Part shown: positions 14,036-28,120 of the stretch, one piece after another
How positions within the stretch are numbered: position 1 is the first letter of the stretch
How the letters are laid out: every line of letters starts with the position of its first letter
Assembly (NCBI GenBank): GCA_000934455.1
Contig: KN884063.1
Span: 120,305-184,304, forward strand
Source: Apostichopus parvimensis
Lineage: Eukaryota > Echinodermata > Holothuroidea > Aspidochirotida > Stichopodidae
Direction of reading: 5' to 3'
DNA: 64,000 nucleotides
The notes under the pieces: generated by a model
The model's database searches: none
What the model was told of the DNA's origin: nothing
What the model saw: only the letters and a program-made list of their open reading frames with translations
Program-made: the position numbers and the translations under genes

Positions 14036-14220
14036 CTTTCTTGACCTCAAATGACCTTTGACCTTTTCAAAAACTGCAGACTTGTTGTACATCATATGAC
14101 CAATTTTTGATGCATGTGTGAAAAACTTTCTCCAAGTTACCATTCTTAAGACATCAAGCTTTCAATTTTAACATGTTGACTTCTGCTGACCTTAAATGAC
14201 CTTTACTATACTCCCACCAA
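14036..14220. repeat. Interspersed repeat rich in TGACCT words
   Basis: Contains TGACCT at 14042 and the perfect spaced pair TGACCTTTGACCT at 14052-14064. A related repeat with similar wording lies at about 38850-39170. Family not identified; no target duplication seen. Confidence 0.5.
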
Positions 14221-14499
14221 AAGGAATATCTCTCTAATACTAATTATGAATAACCCTCATGCCAATTAAAACATTTGGTAACATCTCCCTTCTTGAGAAA
14301 TCCCACTAAAAATGTAGGACATTATACATCATTTCAGACTGGACATACAGAAAGTTCATGACCATCACTGAAGCATACAGTAATAATAATTGCTTAAACT
14401 TGAAATTAAACATAACATGAATATGATGTACTTCAAGTATGTTACACATAATTACACAACCACATGCATTGGTAACCTTGGTATTGAACAATGCCGCCT

Positions 14500-14542
14500 A
14501 TTCATACATACATACAATACATACACCCATACATACATTCTT
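14500..14542. repeat. CATA microsatellite
   Basis: Degenerate (CATA)n tract. Confidence 0.85.
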
Positions 14543-14608
14543 TCCTATCTTTCAATAGCCATGTGATTTCACACAATAGGATGGTTTATTAAAGCCCCCT
14601 GTCGTCCT

Positions 14609-14720
14609 ATTTGTGTTAGTCTAACCATTTGTATTAGTCTAACTCTTTGTGTTAGTCTAACCATAGAGGTTTTACCTCCATGGTCTAACCATGGAGCTAT
14701 AAACATGGTCTAACCCTGTA
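14609..14720. repeat. Short repeats of a TTAGTCTAACC motif with hairpin
   Basis: TTGTGTTAGTCTAACC-like units recur about three times. They are followed by a perfect 8-bp stem (CTCCATGG, loop TCTAA, CCATGGAG) at 14676-14696. Confidence 0.75.
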
Positions 14721-16319
14721 CATCTAAGTCTGCTAACCATTATTACACAAGATAACACACAAACTAGTATACTGCTAACACAATGATTAACACTTAAATA
14801 GCAATCTCCAATAGATAGGCTCCCCCTGTTTGAACGAATCTTAATGGAACTCACTTCATTGTTGTCCTTTCAATGTCAACAATATAATTAGAGACAATCA
14901 ACTATGTCATCAGATAAGAAGTACTTGGTCAATTTGTTATCTTCAATACCAACCACCACATGAACTTTCAAGTTACATGTTGTAAACATGCAATGAATTA
15001 CAAGTTTTATCATAGGCAAACCTATAAACACTACAGGAAACCTGATAATGAGGATTGATCTTACACATAGAGCAAGCGAACAGGATTCACCGTCGTGCCG
15101 CACGGTATGGTACCGTAAATTAAACCAGAATTTCTAATATCGCAGAGAATTTAAGAGAGATTAAATCTGACAAATTTACAGCATGATCGCAATATGCTTT
15201 AAACTTTGGAAGGCCTTAATATCAAATTGTACTATGCTTCACATCAACTCTTTAATATCACTAAAGGTGAAGTGTGGGTACTGTATGTGTACGTACAGCA
15301 ACAGCTTGGTTTGATAAATAGTCTCCAAACATTCACTTCAGATTGTGATGTTCCCCAACATTATGAAAAAAATGTTGATTTGTGGAAGGTTCTAGATAAT
15401 AAAGATATAGTATTTTGTACAATCTGGGGAAGGAAATCACTCCAACTCAATTTTTTTCAAACCATCTTATATGCTTAACTTGCTTTTTTTCATTTCTTTT
15501 CCTTTTTTTTAAAAAAACGAAAAAGAAAGCAGTGACAAGTTTTTACAAATTTAGAATAAATTTGAGGATCTCTAATAATTTCTTTGCAGAAGATGACAAA
15601 ATAATACCTGACATTATAGGTCTGTGTGTGGGTCATTCTATGCATGAATAAGGGTTGAATCATGTGACACATTACTAATTTCTTTTAGGGTACCTAAAAG
15701 CACACACACAATAACTAGGTTCACATCTGCATTTGAAAACATTTTGCAATTCTATGATCAGGGTACAGTAACTGAAATTGGAACTCAACTATGAAGTATC
15801 TTTTCTGTTCAAACACATGTGTCCTACTTAAGATTGCTACATTTTAACAATGGATCATAATAATTACACAGATATGGGTTACTGATGCACAGAGTAAGAC
15901 AAAAATTGAGATAAGTATGCTAAAATTGTGAAAAATTTGACTTCTTATTTAAGTTATACGTCATCTAGGAACAAACAATCAAGAATTGTGTAGATCTGCA
16001 TTACTATATAAAACTAACATGTAACACAGGTGCATTACATTGAAAACTACTTAAAATTCATTGCACATATACAAATAAAGACTTGAATCCTCACAGCTAA
16101 CATGGAAATGTTCATACACACTCCAATTTCACAGTACATCACAAAGCAAACATCGAAATTTCATCATCCCATCGCATGAAGACTGCCGAGCTGTGAACCT
16201 ATATTGGCGATTCGGAGAAAAAAAGTTCATCTATTTACTCGGTGAACAAAAAATAACCAGACAAAAATCTGATCTTCTGATCTGTTCAAAAGAGCGCAAG
16301 AAAACAAAATATCACTTAC

Positions 16320-16405
16320 CAGTGGAAATCTGGAATATACATCCTAGCAGACCGTGAGAAATGCCGGAGCAGCGACAATAACGCGGCGGCCTCTCGAGCT
16401 ATGTG
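16320..16405 (-). other. Possible first exon with donor CCACTG|GTAAGT
   Basis: A CpG-containing segment ends in a strong splice donor at 16320|16319. An ATG near the 3' end opens MYIPDFH into the donor. The upstream boundary is unknown. On the plus strand a weaker GTGAGT lies in the same segment. Inferred; no downstream exon was joined. Confidence 0.35.
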
Positions 16406-16610
16406 AGTAATATGCAATCCTCATCATGCTTACGGAGATTTTTCATTTTGATGGCTTGTACATGTATATATATATGTATGCACACACATCCATGCATATG
16501 ATTGCCCCAATGCTTGAAGCGTGCACAAGCATTTCACACTACTGATCACCAGAAAACACCTCTCCACTTGTAGGTTTATATGGGTTTATTTCACACGATA
16601 CTCTCTCGGC

Positions 16611-16653
16611 CTGATCTGATCTGATCTGATTTTTTTTTTTTTTTTTTTTTTTT
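16611..16653. repeat. (CTGAT)4 followed by 24 T
   Basis: Four perfect CTGAT pentamers abut a T homopolymer at 16630-16653. It lies about 200 bp beyond the possible minus-strand first exon at 16.3-16.4 kb. Confidence 0.9.
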
Positions 16654-19600
16654 ACCGTTATAGCTGCCGGGCATTACGATATTAAAATGACAAGGATTAA
16701 TTGTCATTGCAATGTTTTGATTGAAGTAGGCAGTTAATAGTAGCTACTGTGCAAGGGAGATATTTACACAAAATTACAAAGCATACTTCTCTGTAGTACT
16801 TTAATTATCCATCAACTCACAATATCTATCAGTTGGAATTATTATTAACGAATTATTAACGAATAGGGTATCCAGTATACTTCTATTAAGAATTTTATTT
16901 ATTTATATTTTAATACATTGTCAAAAATACCACAGGAAAACAATGACTTTTTTGAGCAAGAGTACATGTCAATTATTCCTACAGTAAACCAACAAAAAAT
17001 AATATGGACATAAACCTTTAGAAGTGTTCCCCACCAAAGTTCAAGATTTATGTCTTATTTCACTGCATAATACCTGTCAAAATAAATTCCGTGGGTGTAA
17101 TTTTCATCACATTTTCCAAGTTAAAATTTCAAAAATAATATGGAAAGTATAGAAATCATGAATATTATTCTAAAGTGTTGATAGATTCAATAATGCTAAT
17201 CCAGATGATAACTTTATGGTCGAGGCCTTCACTGGAATGACAATTATGAGAGGAATGGTAAAAGTATCTTGATATTCCAATGTCAGGAGATCTTTAATAA
17301 TACTGAAGTACTGTACACATCTTTTATAGACAAAAAATGAAAATGTCAAAATTTACTTCAAATTCTTGAATATCTCACAGACAGTATTGTAGGATTACAT
17401 ATACAACACTGACATGTCTGGTATTATATGTTCCCACTCATAGTATTTTGTAAGTATAGTATGTATTGTAACACATGATAAATTTACAAGAGTGGTAATG
17501 TTCTCACAGATGGACTTATCCATTAAAATGATTAAGACAAGATTTAGAATATATAGTATTATAGATACGTTGTCAAAAGTTGACATGACACACAGCAACT
17601 ATCTAAGGGTGTGTGTAGTTAGTTACCTTCAAGGGAATGCCTCAAATGGTATTCCAATTCCACATCTTCCAGAGAAGTTCCAAATTGAAACATCATCAGT
17701 ATCTATACAATAAATCTTACCATGATAAATAAAAAATTATTGTTTAAGGTTTTTTTTCGAAAGTATTCTCTTCAAGGTACTGACCATCCAAATTATGCTC
17801 ATACGTGGAAGTGGGAGGGCACAATATGACAATTAAAATGTTTCATCAGGGAGACTAGGCTACGATAAACAAACTCGCCACTTGGGATGGAGCATCTGTA
17901 AAATTCTACTTGCCAATATGTAAAGGTCACTCGCCATGGATAGTTATGTACCCTTCACTGTACCCTCTGACTTAAAGCATGCAGGCTAATAAACACTCAC
18001 AGCCATATCTAACATATAACAGGCCAACATTTATATTTAAGCATAAGTATGACACTATGTTATGCATCTTGGCAAGGCTCGATTTAAGATTCAGCTACCA
18101 ACAGAAGGAGACACACAAAGTAAGAACATAGAACAGAATCATGCACATGGTAACTCCTGAAAGTGTGTCAGAGACGCAATGAAACTGAGCATCAGTGAAG
18201 CCGTGACCTAGCTCTGCCATGGCTGAAATGGTACTAGGTTTGGCTTCATTAATTGCTGACAGTACTAATCTGCTAGCCTATATAGGTCATACATAACCTG
18301 ATATCAATGATTAAAACAAAAACTTTTTATTTGGCCACAGACAAATAACTGTCATGACTATAAACTGCAGTCTGTTCTATTACAAAATCCTCAAGCTCAA
18401 GCTGCTCCCAGTTATAATGACACAGTATTGGATATTAACTTGTATTTTTTATGTTTTTTTTTTTCAAACAGAAGCACAGTATAGTAGATAAATAATACCC
18501 CCCAACAAAGGGAATATTCCTGTGTACATACTGTAGCAAGTGTGAAGAACAAACTATTTCACACACTTTTCTCCTACAGAGATTGGTAAGCACCTGACAA
18601 GAACACCTTTTAAATACAAACTGAACTTGTTACAACTTACAAGTTCATCATCACCTATGCAAATATCATCTACTGTTAATAGCCCCTTATTCAGCACTCT
18701 TTTATATCCGTACTCTTAGAAAATATTTGATAAATCCTTCGGAAACCAAAACTTTGTTCACATTCCACCACTTGCATTACAAGAGAGATAATGATACAAA
18801 TAATTATTTCCCTCAATAAAATTTCAATGTGGTAATTTTAAAAGTATACTTTTTACCCCAAAAATGCTCAAGTTATGTCTCAAATACCAGACTTAAAATA
18901 CAACTGAAGCAGTGAGCTCTTGGGTTATGACCATTATGTTTCTATGTACAGTAACTTCAGATACTGTAGGCAAAACAACATATAGAGCATAAATAGATAG
19001 AGCATACATATTGTATACTTGCATGGTCATATAGTACTGTTATGTGTTGTCCATTGCTATCATTCTTTATGTTACATTTACAATGATACAGACACTACCT
19101 TCTGAAGAAGTTATGTAAGTATGTTAGTTAGTCTTGTTATGATTGTGTATGTACTGCGTAACTGAGGTTTGACCAGTTATTGATTCGCTCAGCAAAATAA
19201 CAAACACATACTGTATTATTCAGTCGCCACACTCAAAATTCTTCTCCCCAATGGCGACTTGGCAAGTGTATTGTCAAGGCCTGCAGTGAGGTCTCTCAGG
19301 GTAACAGCAAAATAATTTTACAACTTTGATTAAACGAGTGACTATGAGGAAGTTTTACTTTAACAAAATTTGGGTAGATTGGTGAAGACTAATTATTAAT
19401 TAATGAGGTAATACTGTTACAATAATTACAGTTAATACAATATGGAATTAAAATAAAATTTCCTGCAATCTGCATCACAGTAAAACTGAAATACATAGTG
19501 GTCAGGAGGGAAAATGCTTCACATTTCATTCTTTGTGGCTGAATGAGATTTGTTGCTACAGCCCATATAATTTATTAATTTCCAAACTGACACAATAATG

Positions 19601-22149
19601 ATCTGCTATCAAAGGTCAAATGTTTTCTACAGTACTTTAAGAATGTTTCTCACTTCCAAAGGGTGTGAACAGCTGATTACTATCCTCAAGAATTAATGGC
19701 AATGACATCTTCAACCATGATGATACAGGCTTAGGTTAAATACAAAAAGTGTGTAAGGTTCAGGCAATAAACTATCAATGCTATTCTTTTTAAATAAGAG
19801 AATTCCAAAAATATGTTAGTAATCTATTATGACATTAATGGACAAACTCATAATATAAATTTGCATTCATGTGTATTAGATTGCAAGAGAACTTACAGTG
19901 CAAACTCAACCATTCAGATCTGAGTGCCTAAAAGGATGACTTTACCCAGTTGTCTTGATATGTAAGAATATAAGGAAAAAATATATTTTAATGCTAGTTA
20001 CGTTTCTATAGCGTTCGAGTATTCCAAGAAACTCACCTTTGAAATATTCGTAAACCCTGAATTGTTCCTTTATTAGACTTCGGAGATGATGATGTTAATG
20101 TTAAAGGTAGTCAGTATAGGCCCCAAATTATAGCACGCTATAATTGCTAGAAGTTTTCAAAAAGTACTTTCCTGGAGGTCTTTACTCTCCAAATTGTTCT
20201 CAGACATTGTTAAGGATGACACAAGATGACTGAATGTCCCAGTGAGGAAAATGTCTTCAAAGGTTGTAATCAAAACAATTTAAGAATTTTGCCCAAAGGT
20301 GACCATATTTGAATATCTAGCATATTTGGGGCATGTTATGTACTAGTTTTTAGATCTGTAAACATGTACCTACACAGTTTAAATTTTGTCAACATGAGCA
20401 GCTCTGGCTTTTCAAAACTTCCAAAAGCCAACCGGGCACACATGTCCAGCTGGTTTGCGACCATCACTGCTTGTAAGAGCTATATAATTACAAACATTGA
20501 ATCACATTCTCACTGAGACAAGTAAGCCAATAAAGGTAGATATAAAAACATGTCCTACCTTCAAAACTCTTATAAAAAATGACAAATTACAGAAGCCATC
20601 CCTAAGGATGAAATAGAACAATCCTTGATACATTAATTTTCACTCAATGAAACTAGCTCTAGGCACAAGGAAACTTATTATAGGATTTCTTTCCCTCTCT
20701 CCCTCCCTCCCTCCTTCCCTTCGTCCCCTCCCATCAATACAGCTTAAAATGTAAATGTAAAACCAAACATTCATCATCCCTGAATTTATGTGAATTTGAC
20801 ATATTCACGTGATTTAAACAGTACATGCAGGATTTTGGTGATTCATTTTTCGACTTCTTATCCACTAGACTACCCACAAATCTCTGATCAAACTGAGCAA
20901 TTGATGTCAACCAGTGTCTGTGTTTATATGAACATGTCTGGTGACAGCTTGCACTTCATGTAAAAGCAATAGTGCTATTCCCAGCCATAAATCACAACAG
21001 CTCCTGCTGCCATAAAATCTTGTTTAAACGCTGTGCAGTTGAAGCATAAAATGCAGTCAGTTTGAGGCCACAGATGCCCGGTGAAATCTAAAAATCTTAC
21101 AACCTTCAGGAAACAGCGAGCATAGATAAAGGATATTACCTCCATTTAAACAATCAGACTTAAACAATACAATTGACACAATCAGGTGAGATAAACATAC
21201 AAGTTGTTACATACAACAAAATTTCCATTTAAGATAACAAAAGACTTTAAACATCAGCTGTGTCATTTGGTCATTACATTACAAATCGCTAATCAAACAT
21301 GCATTTCACTAAAATAAGAATTCAACTGATATAAATAAGATACCCTTCTAGATTTTGTCACCAAAGTATAATAGAGAATTTTATAGTGAAACTACATGTT
21401 TACTTTCTATTAATTTCATTCAATTCTGACGTAAAATTATCATGTTAGATGCACACCATTTAAATCACATGCAAATGAAAGTTTCAAGATTTCCTTTTTC
21501 TTTAAATGAAAGATGACCCAACAAGCTAACTTCTGAATAAAATCCTTGTATACAGGCATGGATTGTAGTGTTCATTACAGTAAAATGTATGTAATGATTT
21601 TTTAATACCACAATCAATGCTAAGAAGCTCCTTTCACAAACTTCCATGGATATTTCAAGAAGTCTGCATATTTGCAAAGCCTGTGAGGGCTTAATTTACA
21701 ATTTTTTTTTTGGGGGGGGGGGGGGTATGAAAGAACAATTTGAGTAAATAAGCAACATGTGCTATTAAGATTATAGACCAAAACTGATCTGAATATAAAA
21801 AGAGATTATCTCTTAGCCTGAGAAGGTGGCTAAATTGGAAAGTAGATTTTTTTTTAATGTACTATAGTGAATAGAGAGTGGAGATCAAAACATTTCATGA
21901 ATTTATATATATACACATGTATATGTTGTACTTATTTCATTTCTGCTGGATAGCACTGCCCTAACTTTACACACTGCTAATAGTTATATTCAGTAGGTCG
22001 AGCCTCATCTTAGGAAACATCACTTTATCGCAAATGGGAATTTCTCAAATTGATTTCCATTCTGCTGGTTTTTGCCAAGAATACAATGATAAACATTGAC
22101 CAAACAAACCTTGAAAAAGTTACAGTTTTCTCTCAGAAATAGTAAATAC

Positions 22150-22275
22150 CTTTGCTTTGCCTCTTGGCAAGTTGTCTTCCTGTGGAATGTCACCGTAGTG
22201 TGCACGGTATAGTTCGCTGATTCTATTTGAATAAACAACCGCGCATCCACAGGAAATTGCTGTAGGTACCGTTAA
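22150..22275 (-). other. Possible internal coding exon, gene unknown
   Basis: This 126-bp segment is richer in G+C and CpG than its surroundings. It is bounded by acceptors (TTTGTCAG at 22276, or CTACAG at 22260) and donor AAAG|GTATTT at 22150. Two frames are open. With the inner acceptor, one reads QFPVDARLFIQIESANYTVH and on to QEAKQ. With the outer acceptor, another reads LTVPTAISCGCAVVYSNRIS and on to PRGKAK. I recognise neither. It sits between the possible first exons at 28.1 and 16.3 kb on the same strand. Confidence 0.35.
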
Positions 22276-23560
22276 CTGACAAAAATGTTGGAAACTTAGT
22301 AGCAAGAATGAACTCCCAATGGACACTAAGGTTTTGCAGAGATAAATGTTTAATAAGGAGTTTACACATACGTAACAGTAGCTATGGTCGAAGATCTGTG
22401 TATTGCAAGCATGTATACAGTACATGCCGCACTATATAAACTATATAACTACAATATGAAGAAGAGTAGATCTTGTAAAAATATGAAATTAACACATTAA
22501 TTCATATACAGTAAAGTCAGAAATGCAGAAATTATCACTTTTTTACGTAGTTGCTGTAATATGAATTTGCTGAACAGAAGCAGAGAAAATCTGACCTCAG
22601 ATCAACCATCATTGGTTCACAAACAACAGTCAAAATGGAAGGGACAAGGGAAAGTGACAACGAGATAAAACGTAATCCCACAGTTTACCAAATTGCAAAA
22701 CATATATATATATACTGTAGAGAGGATGCATTTTTAGGTAAATCATGCTGTTGGAATGAAAACTTGACTTCTTACAGCATTATTACCTAAAACCCAAGCA
22801 ATTTATATATAGGATATTCTAGACACTGAAATTTGGGTGGTAGAATAAGGAAGGGGGTAGACATCATGGAAGAGACAGGTGACTAGATATCATACTTAGT
22901 GCTAGTAAAAAGTGTCCAGATGGCTTTAGATTGAGTAGAGCAGTACCGAGCTACATGTCAGGTGTGAGGTATAGTAAACATCTCATCACTTACTACACTG
23001 GTATGAGTTCTATCTCCTCTTTACTTCCAAATTACTGTACTGCCGTATGATCTGCCAAAAATGAATCTATTAACATTGGTATAATGGTACAGTTAAGTTG
23101 ACTGCCCATCTACATCTAATGTGTACTTAATCTGTTTTTGTTCCAGTTTCCTTGGAAGAAGATCTTGCTGGGATGGAATTTGTGAAGTATACTCTCACTT
23201 CTTTATATAACTACACTAGTATTTTGCAGTAGATTTATAATCACATTTTAAAAGCTTTTTCTCTCCATACTTTATCTCTGAAAAACTACTATATATTTGA
23301 CATAAAAAAAATCAATAAAAGTAGCTGACAGTCCAAGTTCTTGCCAAGGTACAGTACTCATCAATGTAGGCTTACTACAGTATATGACTGTATTAATTCA
23401 CAGTTAAGCAGTGTATACTGGGCTGTTACATTCCACATAATTGAAATAATCTACAGTACAGTATGTAGTATAAATGCATGCACCAGCTATTGTAGCTATA
23501 CTGTAAATCTCTCAAATATACCTTTGTCAACCCCTAAGACAGTATAAATCAAAGCCTGCA

Positions 23561-23563
<3 letters not shown>

Positions 23564-23591
<28 letters not shown>
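23564..23591. repeat. CT dinucleotide microsatellite
   Basis: About 14 CT units. Confidence 0.95.
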
Positions 23592-23594
<3 letters not shown>

Positions 23595-25301
23595 AGCCCT
23601 TAAGCTTCCCCACCGACTGTAAAACATTTTATTAACTTTTCCACTTTAAGCCGATTTTTAAGTATTACTATTTTACTTCATATGAACACACTTTGTCAAC
23701 CCACTAAACTGCCTGTGGATCTCATCTGGAAGCAAAAACGGAAAATAAATTGCAATCAATTTATTAGACGCTGGCAAATACTATCTGCTTGAGCATTGAT
23801 TAAGTCCAGAGAGATCATTTCCCAAGTTGCCGTTTTTTAAAGACATGTGGAAATGAAAAGGAATGCCACAGTTCTCCATTCAATAGCATTGAAGTAGGCA
23901 AGCCGGTTTTTTAAAGGCTTATAATACTATGATATCTGGATAGGCAAAACACTGAATACTGCGGTTTCAATACATATATGTTGAATGGGCACAGTGAAAT
24001 TGTTTCATCCCTTGAGCCATGGAAACATGACAAAGACGGAAATGTACTGTTAGAAAATATTAACCCACATATATAGTAGACAATGTAAGAAAAGAATGAG
24101 TAATGGGCTCTAATGTGACCTTATTTTACAACAACATTTAATGGTTGGTTTTATTGCTTATTTGTTTTGAACAAATCAAATGCAGTCTGCATTCCATTGA
24201 GCAGCATGACAAATTGCATAAATGTGTATCTTTCTTTTCATCTGCCCCGAGTCTGCCACAATGGGCTTGATTTTCAGAGATTGGTCCTCTTTTTATTTTT
24301 ATTTTTTCTCCTTTCGTAATTTAAAATTGACTTTAAGATCATTTCATAGATACACAGCACGGTTGTCAGCTCTTATTATCACAGTGAATCTTAACTGTAT
24401 TACTGTAAGGATATATCTGATAGAAAGTGCATTTCTTGAACAACAGAGCATACTTCATTCGCATACAGTATATATATATATGATTCACAATGAAGACCAT
24501 TGTCTATAGATATTTTCCAGTGAGTGAGGGTGTGGATATTTGGGTCAGCATGGGTCAAAGCAAGCTGAATATTCATCGATACAATACGGGAATTACAAAT
24601 ACTGCGATTAAGAAGACAGGGGGCATACAGTATACACAGTACACAGTAGAGGCAACTGTTAGCGACCATTGCTTGGCTGATTGCTTGGATCCATTCCTAG
24701 ATATTGTACATATTAATATGAAATTAAAACTTGGAAAACTTGGAACTTGATGTGATATGACAGAGCTGGGCTACAAAGACAGTATTAATATGAACTGAAG
24801 GATGGGATCTACCTTGGTGATTTTTCTATATATTTTTTATGTGTAGCATGCATTATTATGCATCTGTGAAGAAAAGTTCTGTGGCTCATAGCAAGTACTG
24901 TACAGTATAAATGAATACAGCAATGAAAGGCTATTATGAAGAGAGTGGGAAAGGATCTCTGTACTGTAAGCATCTGAAGGAAATGGTTGCTTACTATGTT
25001 ATTTCTTTCTATTTGCAAAATTATCGAATAACTACATGGATGTTTCAAGTAGGACTAGTGGTAACAAGCTTAACACTGAATGGGGAGGGGAGAAAAAAGG
25101 AGATAAAAGGAATAGTACAAGTTTGTTCAAAGTACATTAAATTTACATGATTTCCATAGATCTCTACACACTTCTTGTGCCCTGCAGCATTTCAAGGCCA
25201 AATCCAGTCAAATTCTAGAAATGTTAAAACTCTCTTCCATTTTAGATGCTGACGGCATGCGTCTTCTTCTCATCAAAAATATCTACTGATCAGGAGCCGC
25301 A

Positions 25302-25353
25302 TTTATATTCGACAACATGCACACTTTAGCCCTCCAGTAGTAGAGTGACGTCA
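25302..25353 (-). promoter_or_regulatory. Possible core promoter: CRE plus TATA box (minus strand)
   Basis: The full cAMP-response palindrome TGACGTCA is at 25346-25353, and a TATAAA lies about 40 bp downstream on the minus strand (25307-25302). TCAGT at 25289-25285 resembles an initiator but is closer to the TATA than usual. No long coding frame follows directly; the first ATG (in CTAAAATGG near 25245) gives only ten codons. A promoter is inferred from motif spacing only. Confidence 0.35.
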
Positions 25354-28120
25354 CAGACGTAGGAGTGATGCTTCATTGATTAACTTGAGTTGTTCTCTAT
25401 CGGACACTGAGGCCTCGAAAAAGCAAGCAGTGTAAAGTGCTCAAAATCCATTGAAAATTTTACGGTGATGATCTTGGATTAAGTCTTCTCACTCACCACA
25501 AATTATCCCTCTTTATCACTATTTCCTCTTTGATTATTTACTTTTCTTCTGAACAAACTTGCTACATTCCACATACTCTTCCATCCCCACCAGCCCTCCC
25601 TCCCTTCCTCCCAGATTAGTCTTTTGCACTAAGTGACCCCCCCCCCCCAAAGCTTTGGACATCATAATTTTCATTTTTTAAGACATGCTTGTGATAGTCT
25701 TTGTTAAACACAGTCATAACGTTATATTAAAGACACAAACTTGTAAGTTATAATTGAAGTAATCAGAATGAAAATAATTACAGAGAAGCCAAAATGTTGA
25801 AGGAACCCTTGCTCTTGGTAAAAATAGAAAAGAGGGCAGTAGTATCAAATACAGAGAAGCTCATAACTGTGTCAAATTGCTGTAATTTTCAAAAAAAGAA
25901 GTAAGATGGACCAGTACATGATCACTACATGCCTACATGCCATACATTACTTATGAAGGATCATGAAAAATGAAGCCTTTTCTCCATTAATTCTTTCAAG
26001 AAGCTCTTTTAATATTATCAGTATGTTCCTGTGACTTTACTGTACAAACAATACAAGGTACTGCTCGACGAGCACTGTTCTGTTTTTCTTTCCTTGTTGT
26101 TGTTTTTTCTTCTTTATAAATGCAAAGTTTAATCATACAACTGTAAATAGAGATCATAAACACATTTGAGAATCTCTGTAATTTAACCAGAAACACAAGT
26201 TTATCAAAAACTGAGAATACATTGTATACCACAAATCATTACTGTACTTTCAACTTCTCCGTCAAACACAAACCAGCAGAAAACTAAACTAGCAAATAAA
26301 GAGCATTGAAATTAACAATATCACTAACTCTCCTATAGGGGAAAATTTTTCGGGAAATTTTCCAAAATGTGCAGTAATTATCATGAGTACAAAATGCAAA
26401 GAGCACATTGTCCAAATTCAACAAGATGTCTAGACATTTTATGGATAAATAGAATTAATAGATCATGACAATGATCATGTAAATCTAGAGTTGTTAAATA
26501 TAATTTACAAAATTTGGCGGTGTGTTGACTTCATACATCACCAACTCCATTCACATTTGATTGATTCACATTTTCCACATTGTAATTCTAAAAGAACTTT
26601 ACTGAAAAGAAAAGATAAGTTCTACCAAAATCCCCAACTAGAAAGAAACTTTAAAGACAAGTTTTTTTTTAAGTTCGAGAGTAAGTTCTTTCTTTCTTTC
26701 TTTTTCAATTTAGGATCTCTCTCCTTTCGGAAAACTGAACAAACATAATCATCAAACATATGACACACAGTAAAATTTACAATATGCAGTGCTAACCTGA
26801 AACAAGCTGAAGACTTTTCCTTCAACAGAAACTTATGCAATCCTCATATCTTGCCAAGATATAGAATAAAATAATTCTATTTTATATACGGTGCTGCAAT
26901 CTTCATTCAAAAACAGAAGCACCTGAACCTTTGTTGTAGACTATTTTCAGATTTAAGCAACCTAAGACTTGAACCCTTTATTAACTTTTTCCTTTCCTAT
27001 CTTTGCACCAATAATTCATTTTTATAGTTTAAAAGTCTTTGATACTCCAGTTTATAAATATTTTTATAGTTGTATTGGTAATAAATGAATGAAATAAATC
27101 AAATGAAATCATCAGGGATCAATTTTGTGTAGCAGTTTTGAAGGCGATGCAGTTTGTCAAGGTTCATATGTGTAAAAACATCTCTAAACTTACACTGCAC
27201 ATTGACCATTTTGCCATCGCATTTTGCGATGCAATACCCAGATAAATTATTCTCCCATCAATCATGACTAACCTACATCTGAATAGCATTTTTTCTTAGT
27301 GACAACAATTTCCTATGTGTTGTGCTGAGCCTGTACAGCAAATTAGCTGAATGTTAGTTTTGACGTAGGCTACTGTATGCATGGGTTACCAAAAACTGGT
27401 GAAAATAAATAGGTTCTGTATATATAATACAGATTGCAAGACGCCGCGGCCTGTGTAAATTATGAAGCACTTACAGAATAACATAAATGTATGAAAGAGC
27501 AATATACAGGCAGAACTCTAAAAGTTATGTTTGCCTGAAAGAATGTGGGATGATGACACAGTAGCAGTAGCTGATATTCATAGCACCACAAACACAAAAT
27601 AACTCACACTTACTTGATAAACCTGGAAAATTTAAACTGACTGATTGATTGATGAATCACTGATACTATAGTAATACCGTCCATATGCATTTTGAGAAAG
27701 ACAATGACTAATGGAATGCCACTTTGGGTTATGAGGAATGCAATTGTAGAATAAGAAACTGGTTCAAACCGTATTCAGTTTTCCATTGTTCTTTTTCTTG
27801 GCCCAGCAACTTTTGATTGTGACATAAACAATGATTGCTTCAATAACAACGGTCATGACCTGACAAGACCACATGAGTTTATTTTGAAATAACGAATCTG
27901 TATAACTGAGACTTCATACATTTCTCGAGCAAAACCTCCTTTTCATACTATATCAAATATCACGTTCCAAATGACATTGCACAGAGAAACTCAAGTCTCA
28001 CAAACTTACTAGGAGCTATATTCTAATCTGTATTTGAAGGCCTAACGTAACATTAACTAGCTAGCATAGTATAAATCGTGCGTATAATACGTGCGGCACA
28101 AGCCACCACACGATACTCAC

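Larger units (their letters stand above)
13080..16300. other. Noncoding stretch
   Basis: Holds the TGACCT-rich repeat, the CATA microsatellite and the TTAGTCTAACC repeats. There is also an imperfect T/A hairpin near 15482-15530. No supported gene. Confidence 0.5.
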
